From an uncultured Acidimicrobiales bacterium (GTDB lineage: Bacteria > Actinomycetota > Acidimicrobiia > Acidimicrobiales > SZUA-35), in assembly GCA_938021675.1 (NCBI GenBank), contig CALIFY010000001.1:120115-184114 (forward strand): a stretch of 64,000 nt of DNA. The letters run 5' to 3'. The translations under genes and the position numbers were made by a program. The notes below the pieces were generated by a model. It worked only from the letters and a program-made list of their open reading frames with translations, made no database searches and was not told the origin of the DNA. Numbering within the stretch: position 1 is the first letter of the stretch; the number at the start of each line of letters is the position of its first letter. Below are positions 38,512 to 46,670 of the stretch, one piece after another.

Positions 38512-38910
38512 TTAGAAGTCTTCCCATTCATCTTCTGCACCGCCCTGGTATTCGGGTAGCGGTTCCGACGGATCAGGCGCCGGTGCTGCGGAGAGATCGG
38601 GGGCCGACTGAGGTGGCACGAATCGAGGCGTTCCAGCGGTGCCTCCGGCCCCGGCGGCCGCGCCGTTGCCGGTAGGGGCTGGTTGATCTCCCTCCTCGTC
38701 CGGTCCATAGCCGTAGCACATTTCGACACCATCAACGTCGAACGGCTTTCCCAGCGAAGCCACTCGAAAACTCGACCAATCTCCAGACTTTTTCTGTACC
38801 TCGATCTTGCCACCGGCCGACAAGGCGCTCTCCAGGTCCGCTACCGGGGCCATGACGGCCCACTTGTCGGATTTCGTCTTACGGAAGCGAGGTGGGATCT
38901 TGTCGGCCAT
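38512..38910 (-). CDS. hypothetical protein with acidic SSB-like C-terminal tip
   Basis: 132 residues. The N-terminal 60 residues look like a compact beta domain (KTKSDKWAVMAPVADLESAL, GGKIEVQKKSGDW, FDVDGVEMCYGYGPDE). Similar domains occur, from memory, in actinobacterial and phage proteins linked to DNA metabolism. The rest is Gly/Ala/Pro-rich and disordered, ending in AEDEWEDF, an acidic tip with terminal Phe like the tail of single-strand DNA-binding proteins. It lies 63 bp downstream of the Sec-mycoredoxin gene on the same strand. Function unknown. Confidence 0.6.
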   Translation of the reverse strand: MADKIPPRFRKTKSDKWAVMAPVADLESALSAGGKIEVQKKSGDWSSFRVASLGKPFDVDGVEMCYGYGPDEEGDQPAPTGNGAAAGAGGTAGTPRFVPPQSAPDLSAAPAPDPSEPLPEYQGGAEDEWEDF

Positions 38911-38973
38911 CAGAACAGTATGTCGTGGCTCTGAGCCGGCGAAAACCGAACCCGTTGAGTCGTCGTTCTGACG

Positions 38974-39423
38974 TCAACGGTGAGTCTGTAGTTGGTCTTT
39001 GATCGCTGATGGAAGCGGCGGAAGATGTGTGCCGGCACCGGTCACCACGGTAGGCACCGTCTCGTTTCCGTCGTTGTACGAGGCGACGAACGCTGCTGCC
39101 TCAGCATCCTGCCAGATGTTGACCCAGGTGATGTCTTTGCGAACTCGACCGAGCCCCGTGCGCAACTTGGCGCAGTGGATTCAACCAGGCCGCCAATACA
39201 CGACGACGTCGCCATCGGCGGCCGCTTGTTGGGCCTGGCGGTGATCGACGTGCGTCCCACTCCGACCAGGCCAGGACCACCACACGAACGCCCCGAGCAC
39301 AAGCCCGAACACGACATCGAAGACGCCAAGTGAACCGGTGGTGACGACGTTGACGACCATGGTCCCGGCGACGATCGCCAACACCAGCAGCGGCAGCCAA
39401 CGGTTTCGGTGTACGGCATCCAC
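38974..39423 (-). CDS. membrane-anchored mycoredoxin/glutaredoxin-like protein, probable selenoprotein (TGA = Sec81)
   Basis: The frame is read through an in-frame TGA at 39183-39181, giving 149 residues. GTG 39423 is the only start before an upstream stop. Residues 9-27 and 32-49 are membrane helices, a linker follows, then a thioredoxin fold (VVVYWRPG-U81-I-H-C84, KDITWVNIWQDAEAAAFV, YNDGNETVPTVV). The layout matches mycoredoxins and membrane glutaredoxins of actinobacteria, whose motif is CxxC. Here the first, nucleophilic Cys codon is TGA. The conserved cis-Pro loop and 68 clean codons downstream argue against decay, and a SECIS-like hairpin follows. It probably reduces mycothiol-mixed disulfides or peroxides with selenol chemistry. 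The alternative is a recent Cys-to-stop mutation. Confidence 0.8.
39137..39165 (-). promoter_or_regulatory. bacterial SECIS-like hairpin after UGA codon
   Basis: In the mRNA the upper stem GGGCUC/GAGUUC (39156-39151 with 39146-39141, six pairs, two of them G-U) closes a GGUC loop (39150-39147). Below a five-base bulge, UUGC (39165-39162) pairs with GCAA (39140-39137). The loop begins 31 nt after the UGA, inside the range described for bacterial SECIS elements. GGUC is the apical loop of the E. coli fdhF SECIS. Folding was done by eye. Confidence 0.6.
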
Positions 39424-39486
39424 GCCGCAAGTCTAGGCATGTCGAACCGCCACGACCGAAGTCGCGCATCTCTGAGGAATGCCTCG

Positions 39487-40002
39487 TCACTTCGAGATGG
39501 CAGCTAAGGCCTTGCGGGCTTGGCCGGCCACCGACTTGCGGCGGTCGGTGGCGTGCCGGTCCAAGTGTGGACGAAGGGCATCCGGGTCTGGGTCCCGCTT
39601 CACCAATACTTTCATCGAGTTATTGAGCACGATCCAGTCGTCGTGATGAGAAAGGTTTGCCCGCATGATGCTGAGCGCCTGAGTACGTTGAGTCGTTGAC
39701 AATAACTGCCACGTCAGATCGAAGATCAAAGCCAAGGTCCATTGGGTGGAGGGCTGATCGATACCAGCCACCTCCGACAGCAGACGATCCATGTGGTCGA
39801 CCGTCCACTCGGGATGTTCGATGGTCACCCGCTTGAGGGCGCTGGAGACCCGAAGTCTGACAACCTCGTCAGCGCTCCCGTAGGTGTCGATGAGCTCCTG
39901 AAGCCTCCGCTCATCGGACAACACCAGCTCGACGACATCGAGCGTATTCCCAAGGGAGTTCGGGTGCCCACCGGTGAGCATGGCCTCGAACGTCATCATC
40001 AA
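39487..40002 (-). CDS. HEAT-repeat-like hypothetical protein
   Basis: 171 residues, entirely helical, with alternating helix pairs (DVVELVLSDERRLQELIDTYG, VVRLRVSSALKRVTIEHPEW, WIVLNNSMKVLVKRDPD, RKSVAGQARKALAAISK) characteristic of HEAT/ARM repeats. No catalytic motif and no cysteines. It lies between a rhodanese gene upstream and the Sec-mycoredoxin gene downstream on the same strand, with short gaps, so co-transcription is plausible. Probably a protein-protein scaffold. Confidence 0.65.
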   Translation of the reverse strand: MMMTFEAMLTGGHPNSLGNTLDVVELVLSDERRLQELIDTYGSADEVVRLRVSSALKRVTIEHPEWTVDHMDRLLSEVAGIDQPSTQWTLALIFDLTWQLLSTTQRTQALSIMRANLSHHDDWIVLNNSMKVLVKRDPDPDALRPHLDRHATDRRKSVAGQARKALAAISK

Positions 40003-40039
40003 CCCTTAGCAGGTTGTTCGACCTGTCGGGAATAGTTGC

Positions 40040-40435
40040 TCAGCTCTGGCGCCATGGCAGCTGGTCTTTCCAGCCTCCATGGCGGTGACCGGTGGCATCG
40101 AGGTCGCCTTCGAACCCGGCGACGACGTTTCGAGCAGCCGTGAACCCGTTGTTGGTCAGCGCGGCCGTGGCCGCGGCAGAACGGGCTCCCGACCGACAGA
40201 GCAAGAGCACCGGCCGGGAAGGGTCGATGCCGTTCGTTGCCTCGGTCAGGAAGTTTGGGTTTGGGGCACCGCCGGGGAATCTCGACCACTCGACCGTGCG
40301 GAGCTCACGCCCGATCGAAGATAGGTCGGGCACCCCGACGAAGGTCCATTCGGCGGCGGTTCGAACGTCTATCAGCACCGCCTGATCGTCGTCGCGTAGC
40401 ACGTTCCAAGCCTCATCGAGCGAGATGTCGGTCAT
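40040..40435 (-). CDS. single-domain rhodanese-like sulfurtransferase
   Basis: 131 residues. DVRTAAEWTFVGVPDL matches the rhodanese CH2A region, and the active-site loop is VLLLCRSGARSAAAT with the persulfide-forming Cys. The C-terminal VVAGFEGDLDATGHRHGGWK matches small cytosolic rhodaneses with the GGW tail seen next to sulfur-assimilation genes. It moves sulfane sulfur to an unknown acceptor. It is 37 bp upstream of the HEAT-like gene on the same strand, at the head of the thiol group that includes the Sec-mycoredoxin. Confidence 0.9.
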   Translation of the reverse strand: MTDISLDEAWNVLRDDDQAVLIDVRTAAEWTFVGVPDLSSIGRELRTVEWSRFPGGAPNPNFLTEATNGIDPSRPVLLLCRSGARSAAATAALTNNGFTAARNVVAGFEGDLDATGHRHGGWKDQLPWRQS

Positions 40436-40505
40436 CGCGGTAGTTTACGGCTTCGCTGGGGTGCTGCGAACGACACTGCGTCGCTCGCTCGATGGCTCCG
40501 TTCGC

Positions 40506-41618
40506 TCAGAGACGGGGTCCTCGCGGCAGTCCAAGCACGCGCTCGCCGAGAATGTTTCGCATAACGTCTGATGTCCCGCCCATGATCGTGTAGCCCGGTG
40601 CATACAGCAGACCTTTTGTCACATCATCGAACAGGGTGGCCTCCGGACCCATAACCCTCGACACGAACTGCGCCACTCGCCATTGGTGCTCGGTGCAAAA
40701 GCATTTCGTGGCCGCGCTAAACCCGGGTGGCGCTTGCCGTAACACCTCGCGGTACACCAGTAGCCGACCCACCCGGTAGCCGATCTCGAGTTGGGCAATC
40801 TCTTGGCGAACGAGTGGATCGTTGGTGTCGGCTCGCTCTTTGGCCAGTTCATACAGTGCCTTGTTCGACACCAGCCGGTCGATACCACCCCGCTCGTGTT
40901 CCAGCTGTCTCATCGTTTGGGTGAAGGCGCCTCCTTCCACCCCCACCAGATTCTCGATCGGTACTCGCACGTCGGTGAAGTAGACCTCGCAGAAGTGACG
41001 GTTAGTGGTCATGTCGGTAATCGGGCGGACCTCGATGCCTGGTGTATCCATCGCAACCACGATCTCGGAGATACCTCGATGGGGTGGACCGTCGGCGGAG
41101 GTGCGGCAGATGAGGTAGCAATAGTCGGCGACCTCACCAAAACTGGTCCAGATCTTTTGGCCGTCGATGACCCACTGGTCGCCATCTCTCACCGCAGAGG
41201 TCTTGAGAGAGGCCAGGTCCGATCCGGCATCTGGCTCGCTCATACCTATGCACCAAGTGGACTCGCCCCGCAACATCGCTGGAAGGTAGCGTCCTTTTTG
41301 ATCCTCGCTGCCGTACGCGATGAGGGTTGGTCCCATCTGCCGGTCAGCGAACCACATTGCGGCGATCGGGGCGCCGACGGAGATCATCTCTTCAGCCACG
41401 ATCACTCGTTCAATCGGGGGCCGCTGACGGCCACCGTATGCTTCGGGCCATCCCATACCGATCCAGCCCTCGGCCGCCATCATCTGAGCGAACGGCTTTG
41501 AGAACCCGTTGATCCACGAATCGTTGTGGCGACCGAACCGGGCGACACCGTCGGCGGCCACATCCCGAGCTCGCTGACGCAGCACCTCCAGATCGTGGTC
41601 GAGGCGGAAGTCGAGCAT
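40506..41618 (-). CDS. acyl-CoA dehydrogenase
   Basis: 370 residues from ATG 41618 (MLDFRLDHDLEVLRQRARD). FAD/acyl-binding motifs: GIGMSEPDAGSDL-like IGMSEPDAGSDLASL, WVIDGQKIWTSFGEVADY, the middle beta domain, then RQLEHERGG and the C-terminal GGTSDVMRNILGERVLGLPR. It catalyses alpha,beta-dehydrogenation of an acyl-CoA. The family resembles steroid/branched-chain FadE enzymes. Divergent from the FKBP gene 58 bp away. Confidence 0.93.
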   Translation of the reverse strand: MLDFRLDHDLEVLRQRARDVAADGVARFGRHNDSWINGFSKPFAQMMAAEGWIGMGWPEAYGGRQRPPIERVIVAEEMISVGAPIAAMWFADRQMGPTLIAYGSEDQKGRYLPAMLRGESTWCIGMSEPDAGSDLASLKTSAVRDGDQWVIDGQKIWTSFGEVADYCYLICRTSADGPPHRGISEIVVAMDTPGIEVRPITDMTTNRHFCEVYFTDVRVPIENLVGVEGGAFTQTMRQLEHERGGIDRLVSNKALYELAKERADTNDPLVRQEIAQLEIGYRVGRLLVYREVLRQAPPGFSAATKCFCTEHQWRVAQFVSRVMGPEATLFDDVTKGLLYAPGYTIMGGTSDVMRNILGERVLGLPRGPRL

Positions 41619-41676
41619 GCGTCGAGAGTAGCTGGGCGCCATCCGTCGGTCCCAATGGCCCGATAGCCTCATCCCG

Positions 41677-42054
41677 GTGAACACCTCAGAGCGACCAAGC
41701 ATCACCGTGCCTGAAGGCGCGGCACCCACCGACCTACAGATCGAGGACCACCTCGTCGGCGATGGCCAGGAGGCCGAGAAAGGCGTCAAAGCCAACGTCG
41801 ACTATGTCGGGGTCTCCTGGAGCACCGGTGATGAGTTTGACGCGTCATGGAATCGTGGCGAACCGTTGTCCTTCACGATCGGAGCCGGTCAGGTGATTGC
41901 CGGATGGGACCAGGGTGTCGCCGGCATGCGAGTGGGCGGTCGACGAACGATCACCATTCCACCCGATCTCGGCTATGGCGACACTGGCGCCGGCGGCGTG
42001 ATCGCTCCCGGAGAAACGCTTATCTTTACCGTCGATCTACGGTCGATCGGTTAG
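41677..42054 (+). CDS. FKBP-type peptidyl-prolyl cis-trans isomerase
   Basis: 125 residues. The family core reads NVDYVGVSWSTGDEFDASW, then PLSFTIGAGQVIAGWDQGVAGMRVGGRRTITIPPDLGYG and IAPGETLIFTVDL (separate segments), covering all conserved aromatic pocket positions. No signal peptide, so cytosolic. The start is GTG 41677. The stop overlaps the end of the convergent citrate synthase by 4 bp. Confidence 0.93.
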   Translation: MNTSERPSITVPEGAAPTDLQIEDHLVGDGQEAEKGVKANVDYVGVSWSTGDEFDASWNRGEPLSFTIGAGQVIAGWDQGVAGMRVGGRRTITIPPDLGYGDTGAGGVIAPGETLIFTVDLRSIG

Positions 42055-43286
42055 CCATCCGCCGACGGCGACGGACCGAGGTATCGGGCGACCGGCCGGA
42101 ACCGAAGGGGCTGTTCTTCGTATTCCTCCATGGCGTGAGCTAGCCAGCCGGTCGTTCTGGCGATGGCGAATATCACTTCGCCAGCATGAGGCGGCATGCC
42201 GCCGAGGTAGGTCAGCGCCCCGAGGGCGAGGTCCACGTTGGGGATGGCGGCGCTGCGTTCACTGACGAGGTCCCGCACCCGGTACACGTGTTGGAGCCGA
42301 GGGTCATCGACCCACGCCTCGACGACCTGTGACATGAGTGCGCCATACCGGGGATCCTGTTCCCGGTAGACCAGGTGGCCGAAGCCGGGTACCGCACCGT
42401 TATCTCGTTGGCAGGCGCCGACCGCTGCCGCAACGTCGGCCCGCTGTTCGATGTCGACGTACAGCTTGTGGACCGCGGCGCTAGCCGCACCGTGGAGGGG
42501 ACCTCCGAGCACGCCGAGGCCGGCCGAGATGACCGAATAGGGGTCGGCACGAACAGAGGCGGCGATTCGAGCGGCAAAGGTCGAACCGGCCAAACCGTGG
42601 TCGGCGAGAAGGGCCAACGCCATGTCGAGGGCGCGGTGCTGAGGTGCGGTGGCCGACCGGTCGGACAGCCGGCGCCACAAAAACGCATCGATCTTCGGCG
42701 GCGCGGCCCGATCGATTTCGTCGCCAATTTCAAGCCGGTGCCGTATCGGTAGTTCGGTGGACATGGCCAGCACCGTCCGTCGGCCGGCGGCTCGGACGCT
42801 GCGTTTGCTGAGATCGTGGCGGAGGGGGTCGGCCGCTGAGACGTTGGCGACAATGGCTCGAAGCGTGTCGAGCAGTACTGCGGATTCGTCTTGTAGCGAT
42901 GTTTGGAGCAGCAGCGGCGTGTTGCCCAGCGCTTCGATCGCCGGCCATGCTTCATCGTCTGGACTATCCCACAGAAGGTCGGCCACGTTCGGAAGGCCGG
43001 CACCAGACCTCACGAGCTCGATCAAGTCTCGTCCCCGGACCCATAGTCCGTCGTCGGCGACCCGGGTCAGTCGAGTTGTCAGAATGGTCCTGAGTTCGCC
43101 GGCTTGGTCGCGACGTCGACCGAGACGCAACTGTTCGACGTCGGCCCGATCGAATCGACTGGTCCGGCCGTCGAGTGCCACACGCCGGTGGAGAATACCC
43201 CGGCTCACATAGGCGTAGACCGTTTGTTGTTTAACGCCGAGCAGCTCGGCGACCTCGCTGGCGGTTAGGCCTTCATCCTCGTTCAT
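42051..43286 (-). CDS. citrate synthase-family protein with N-terminal HTH
   Basis: 411 residues. Residues 1-55 are a MerR/excisionase-like HTH (LTASEVAELLGVKQQTVYAYV, then SRFDRADVEQLRLG). The rest is a citrate-synthase fold, with the catalytic His and substrate Arg in GFGHLVYREQDPRYGAL and the large-domain motif GGPLHGAASAAVHKL. The HTH-citrate synthase fusion is known in actinobacteria. It may act as an enzyme, a regulator, or both. Divergent from the P-loop kinase gene, with a second citrate synthase just beyond. Confidence 0.9.
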   Translation of the reverse strand: MNEDEGLTASEVAELLGVKQQTVYAYVSRGILHRRVALDGRTSRFDRADVEQLRLGRRRDQAGELRTILTTRLTRVADDGLWVRGRDLIELVRSGAGLPNVADLLWDSPDDEAWPAIEALGNTPLLLQTSLQDESAVLLDTLRAIVANVSAADPLRHDLSKRSVRAAGRRTVLAMSTELPIRHRLEIGDEIDRAAPPKIDAFLWRRLSDRSATAPQHRALDMALALLADHGLAGSTFAARIAASVRADPYSVISAGLGVLGGPLHGAASAAVHKLYVDIEQRADVAAAVGACQRDNGAVPGFGHLVYREQDPRYGALMSQVVEAWVDDPRLQHVYRVRDLVSERSAAIPNVDLALGALTYLGGMPPHAGEVIFAIARTTGWLAHAMEEYEEQPLRFRPVARYLGPSPSADG

Positions 43287-43426
43287 TGGTTCCAGTACTC
43301 ATCGGTCGGACGCAAGTCGGTTGTAGCCCGGCACGAGGCGAATTGGAGAATCCAAACGCCTCGATGTGGCCCAGGACAGCAGGCTCTTGGTCTGAGTGTG
43401 CCGCCATACGGCGCGATACTTGCCAG

Positions 43427-44188
43427 ATGAACGCCCTTGAGTCTGTCTCAACCTGGAGGCAACCGATGCCTCCACCTGCATCGGCTCGTCGACGTCGGCT
43501 ACTCGCCGAGATCGCTCACCGGGTAAGTGGTCTCAGCCAATCGAGACTCCGAGTGGCCGTCGATGGCCCCTCGGCCAGCGGCAAGACGAGCTTCGCCCAC
43601 GAGTTGGCGGCCGAGTTACGGGCCCTTGGCCGTCCCACGCTGCGGGCATCGTTCGATGACTTCAAGAAGCCGTGGCGTGACGCTCGGGAGCATGGATACG
43701 ACCGTGTCAGCGGCGAAGGTTACTACCGAAACGCGCCCGACTTCGTCTCGGCCCGTACCTTGCTGCTCGAGCCTGCCGGCCCGCTCGGGTCGGGGGTGGT
43801 TGCGCTTTGTGGCCATGACCCGCTGACCGGGCTCGACCACCGAGATGTCACCGTCGAAGCTCCATCGAATGCGGTTCTGGTCGTCGACTCAATGTTCGCC
43901 ATGCGACCGGAATACAACCGGTATTGGGACTTCCGGATCTGGATAGCGGTGCCGACCGACCTCTGCCTCGCTCGTGGGATCGAGCGCGATTCGGCAAGCG
44001 AAGGTTCGGATGAGGCCGAACGTCTTCACCGAGACCGATATCTCGTCTCGGAGCAGATCTACAGAGATGAGGTCGATCCAATGTCACGGGCCGATGTGAC
44101 CATCGACAACACCGATTTCGCCAACCCCGTAGTCGTGCAGACAAAAGGCACCGCCACTGACGTTGACATTGATATTGATCAACGTTGA
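43427..44188 (+). CDS. P-loop uridine kinase-like NTPase
   Basis: 253 residues from ATG 43427 (MNALESVSTW); the upstream 47 codons overlap the divergent gene. Walker A RVAVDGPSASGKTSFAHEL, then ASFDDFKKPW (the uridine-kinase DDFY-like step), YYRNAPDF, VLVVDSMFAMRPEYNRYWDFRIW and a lid-like region RGIERD. It phosphorylates a nucleoside or other small molecule. Located between two citrate-synthase-family genes. Confidence 0.8.
   Translation: MNALESVSTWRQPMPPPASARRRRLLAEIAHRVSGLSQSRLRVAVDGPSASGKTSFAHELAAELRALGRPTLRASFDDFKKPWRDAREHGYDRVSGEGYYRNAPDFVSARTLLLEPAGPLGSGVVALCGHDPLTGLDHRDVTVEAPSNAVLVVDSMFAMRPEYNRYWDFRIWIAVPTDLCLARGIERDSASEGSDEAERLHRDRYLVSEQIYRDEVDPMSRADVTIDNTDFANPVVVQTKGTATDVDIDIDQR
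44160..44185. promoter_or_regulatory. inverted repeat upstream of second citrate synthase
   Basis: Arms ACGTTGA (44160-44166) and TCAACGT (44179-44185) around a 12-bp AT-rich spacer, about 50 bp before the ATG at 44235 and overlapping the end of the kinase gene. The AT-rich TTGATATTGAT core in GC-rich DNA suggests an operator or promoter, and the nearby HTH-citrate synthase is a candidate regulator. Confidence 0.4.
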
Positions 44189-44234
44189 CGACATCAAGCT
44201 TGTCCTCATCCCATCCACTTGCCATGTTGGGTGT

Positions 44235-45359
44235 ATGCCGACCGACCAGTTGATTGCTCCCCCCGGCCTCAAAGGGCTCATCGTGGCCGAAACCACCGTC
44301 GGAAGCGTCCGCGGCGAGGAGGGATTCTTCCACTACCGCGACCATGACGCCATCGAGATTGCCCGACACCAGACGTTTGAGGGAGCGGCACATCTCCTTA
44401 TCGACGGAGGATTGCCCGATGCCTCGCAGGAATCCTCATTCCGGTCCGAGCTGTCACAAGCCCGTCGCGTCGATGAGCAAGTCTTCAGCGCTCTGAAACC
44501 ATTTGTCACCGCCGGGCTCGCACCGATGACTGGTTTACGGGCTGGCCTGGCGCTGACAATCGACGACACTCCCACCATCGACCTGTCGACCGACGAGCGC
44601 CGGTCGATCGCCATCTCGGCGATCGGCGCAGTGCCGGTCCTCCTCGCCGGTATTCACCGTATGGCAAACGGAACGACGCCTCTGTCGGCCGACCCGGGAT
44701 TGGGCCATGCCGCCGACTACGTCCGGCTGGTAACGGGAGCGACGCCGAGCCCTCGACTCGCTCGGGCCGTCGAGACGTACCTGCTGGTCACCGCCGACCA
44801 CGGTTTCAATGCATCGACATTCACCACCCGGGTCGTCACCAGTACCGGGGCCGGTATCGGCAGTGCGCTGACCAGCGCCGTCGCCGCCCTCTCCGGTCCA
44901 CTACATGGTGGCGCCCCTAGCCGGGTACTCGACATGATTGATCGCATCGGCGACCCGACCAATACCGAACGGTGGGCTCGTGACGAATTGGCTGCCGGAC
45001 GAAAGATCATGGGTTTCGGCCACGCCGTGTACCGGGCCGACGACCCTCGATCCCTACTGCTCAAAGAGACGGCGATCGGCCTCGGAGGCGACCTCATAGA
45101 TCGGTTCATCGAAGTTGAGGAACGCATGCTGCGATTTCTGGAACGCTGGAAAGCCGGAGCCACGATCGTGACCAATGTCGAGTTTTATGCCGCCGCGGTC
45201 CTCCACCTGGCCGGAATCGACCAGCCCATGTTCACCCCGACGTTTACCACCAGCAGGGTGGTCGGATGGGCAGCCCACCTACTTGAACAGGCTGCCGACA
45301 ACAAGATCATTCGCCCTGCAGCCCGCTACGTTGGCCCAGATCCGAAACCCGATGCCTGA
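44235..45359 (+). CDS. citrate synthase / 2-methylcitrate synthase-family protein
   Basis: 374 residues from ATG 44235 (MPTDQLIAPPGLKGLIVAET). Citrate-synthase signatures: ALSGPLHGGAPSRVLDM, the catalytic region IMGFGHAVYRADDPRS, and the C-terminal AAHLLEQAADNKIIRPAARYVGP. This length and the opening GLKGLIVAETTVG match the short actinobacterial CitA group. It condenses oxaloacetate with acetyl- or propionyl-CoA. A longer start at 44163 would overlap the kinase gene. Confidence 0.9.
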   Translation: MPTDQLIAPPGLKGLIVAETTVGSVRGEEGFFHYRDHDAIEIARHQTFEGAAHLLIDGGLPDASQESSFRSELSQARRVDEQVFSALKPFVTAGLAPMTGLRAGLALTIDDTPTIDLSTDERRSIAISAIGAVPVLLAGIHRMANGTTPLSADPGLGHAADYVRLVTGATPSPRLARAVETYLLVTADHGFNASTFTTRVVTSTGAGIGSALTSAVAALSGPLHGGAPSRVLDMIDRIGDPTNTERWARDELAAGRKIMGFGHAVYRADDPRSLLLKETAIGLGGDLIDRFIEVEERMLRFLERWKAGATIVTNVEFYAAAVLHLAGIDQPMFTPTFTTSRVVGWAAHLLEQAADNKIIRPAARYVGPDPKPDA

Positions 45360-45368
45360 CCAGTTTCG

Positions 45369-46328
45369 CTATTCGGATTCCTTTTGCCGGCTGGCCATCG
45401 TGGCGCGAATTTTCATTTCGGCGAATCCACCGGACGTGACCGCCAAGCCACCAACGATGGCGACGGCCCGACCGATGCTGGCTTTTGGCTGACGGGGGAT
45501 GCCGGCGATGGCGTTCACCGTCGCCTTCGGGAGTACGGACGTGACATACGAACGCTCGCTCGCCAACCCATCGTCGGATCCGACCAGCCCCACAACGTAT
45601 GCCTTCGAGTTTCCCTCAGCCCGACAGCGGTCAAAGAAATACCGCCATCGCGTGCGAGCTTGCGGTACACGATGGTTGATAACCGCCGACGGCTCAAGCA
45701 AGACGGTCGCCGACGGATCAGCTTGCCGAAGACGGATGCATAACTCGGTCTCCTCGCAACCGAGCGGCCGGTTGGCGGTGCGTCCAAGACCGGTGTCGAA
45801 TCCGCCGGCGTCCAGGACAGGCTGACGGCGGAATGCCATGTTGCAGCCGATGACATTGCGAACTTCGGTTCGGGTGGTTGGCAGGCCGCGATGGCTGCAG
45901 CCGACAACCCAGTTGTACTCGGGTGGGAACCAGTCGGGTTCGGCGGTATCCCAATGCGGTACCGCCCAGCCGCCGACAGCGACGACACTGTCATCGGCAA
46001 AAGGCTCGACCAACGAAGCAAGCCAGTCTGGTTTGGCGGTCGCATCGTCGTCCAGATAGGCCACGACATCGGATGACGCAAGTTCGGTCCCGGTGTTTCG
46101 GGCGCCCGACAAGCCCTTTGGTCCGGCGTTCGGCACCACGGTACATTTGGCCACGCCGTCTGCGATGCGCTTGGCTTCAGCAAGCAGTTCGTCGTTGTAG
46201 TCGATGATGAGGAGCAGTTCATCGGCCGGTCTTGTTTGGGCCGTAACCGATGCGACGGCCGCCTCGATATCGTCCCGCCGGTCCATCGTATGGGCGCATA
46301 TGACGACGCTTACGGTGTGAGAGGTCAT
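45369..46328 (-). CDS. family 2 glycosyltransferase
   Basis: 319 residues, GT-A fold. The nucleotide-binding start reads VSVVICAHTMDRRDDIEAAVASV. The metal-binding DxD is in VVAYLDDDATAKPDWL, the acceptor region in GCNMAFRRQPVLDAGGFD, and the catalytic acid in CEETELCIRLRQ. No membrane segment except a short hydrophobic stretch near the C-terminus (GRAVAIVGGLAVTSGGFAEM). It ends 10 bp from the convergent citrate synthase gene. Sugar donor unknown. Confidence 0.9.
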   Translation of the reverse strand: MTSHTVSVVICAHTMDRRDDIEAAVASVTAQTRPADELLLIIDYNDELLAEAKRIADGVAKCTVVPNAGPKGLSGARNTGTELASSDVVAYLDDDATAKPDWLASLVEPFADDSVVAVGGWAVPHWDTAEPDWFPPEYNWVVGCSHRGLPTTRTEVRNVIGCNMAFRRQPVLDAGGFDTGLGRTANRPLGCEETELCIRLRQADPSATVLLEPSAVINHRVPQARTRWRYFFDRCRAEGNSKAYVVGLVGSDDGLASERSYVTSVLPKATVNAIAGIPRQPKASIGRAVAIVGGLAVTSGGFAEMKIRATMASRQKESE

Positions 46329-46670
46329 CGGCCGGATCGCCCAACCAAGGCGTCGCCGGCCGTAGGTGTTTGTTCGGTGATGATCACTACATCCATCCTT
46401 GTGTGGTCATGCCTGGTCGCCCTATTCACCACCTGGAGAATGGGATTGCGGCGAACCTGCGGTGGGGTCTCACACTACAGGCACCGCGTTTGGCCTAGGT
46501 GCATAGACAATGGGTCATCGGCGGGAGAACGGCCGCAGCCGGATCGACCGAAGTTGATCCTGGCTGCAACCATCCCCATGCTTCTGCCACGACCGAGCCC
46601 CAACCATAGCTGATCGACGACCAGCCCACATACCGAACATTTGCCTAACGAACGGGCGACAGTGGGTCGT
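46329..46670. other. intergenic, no supportable gene
   Basis: A 342-bp stretch upstream of the glycosyltransferase and downstream of the molybdopterin enzyme. Open frames on both strands lack recognisable motifs and start sites. I see no tRNA-like or riboswitch-like structure. Confidence 0.4.

Noticed and set aside
39164..39174. Nearer hairpin UGCGC-CAAGUU-GCGCA after the UGA as the SECIS
   Set aside because: Its loop begins only 12 nt after the UGA, too close for known bacterial SECIS spacing. The GGUC hairpin further downstream fits better.
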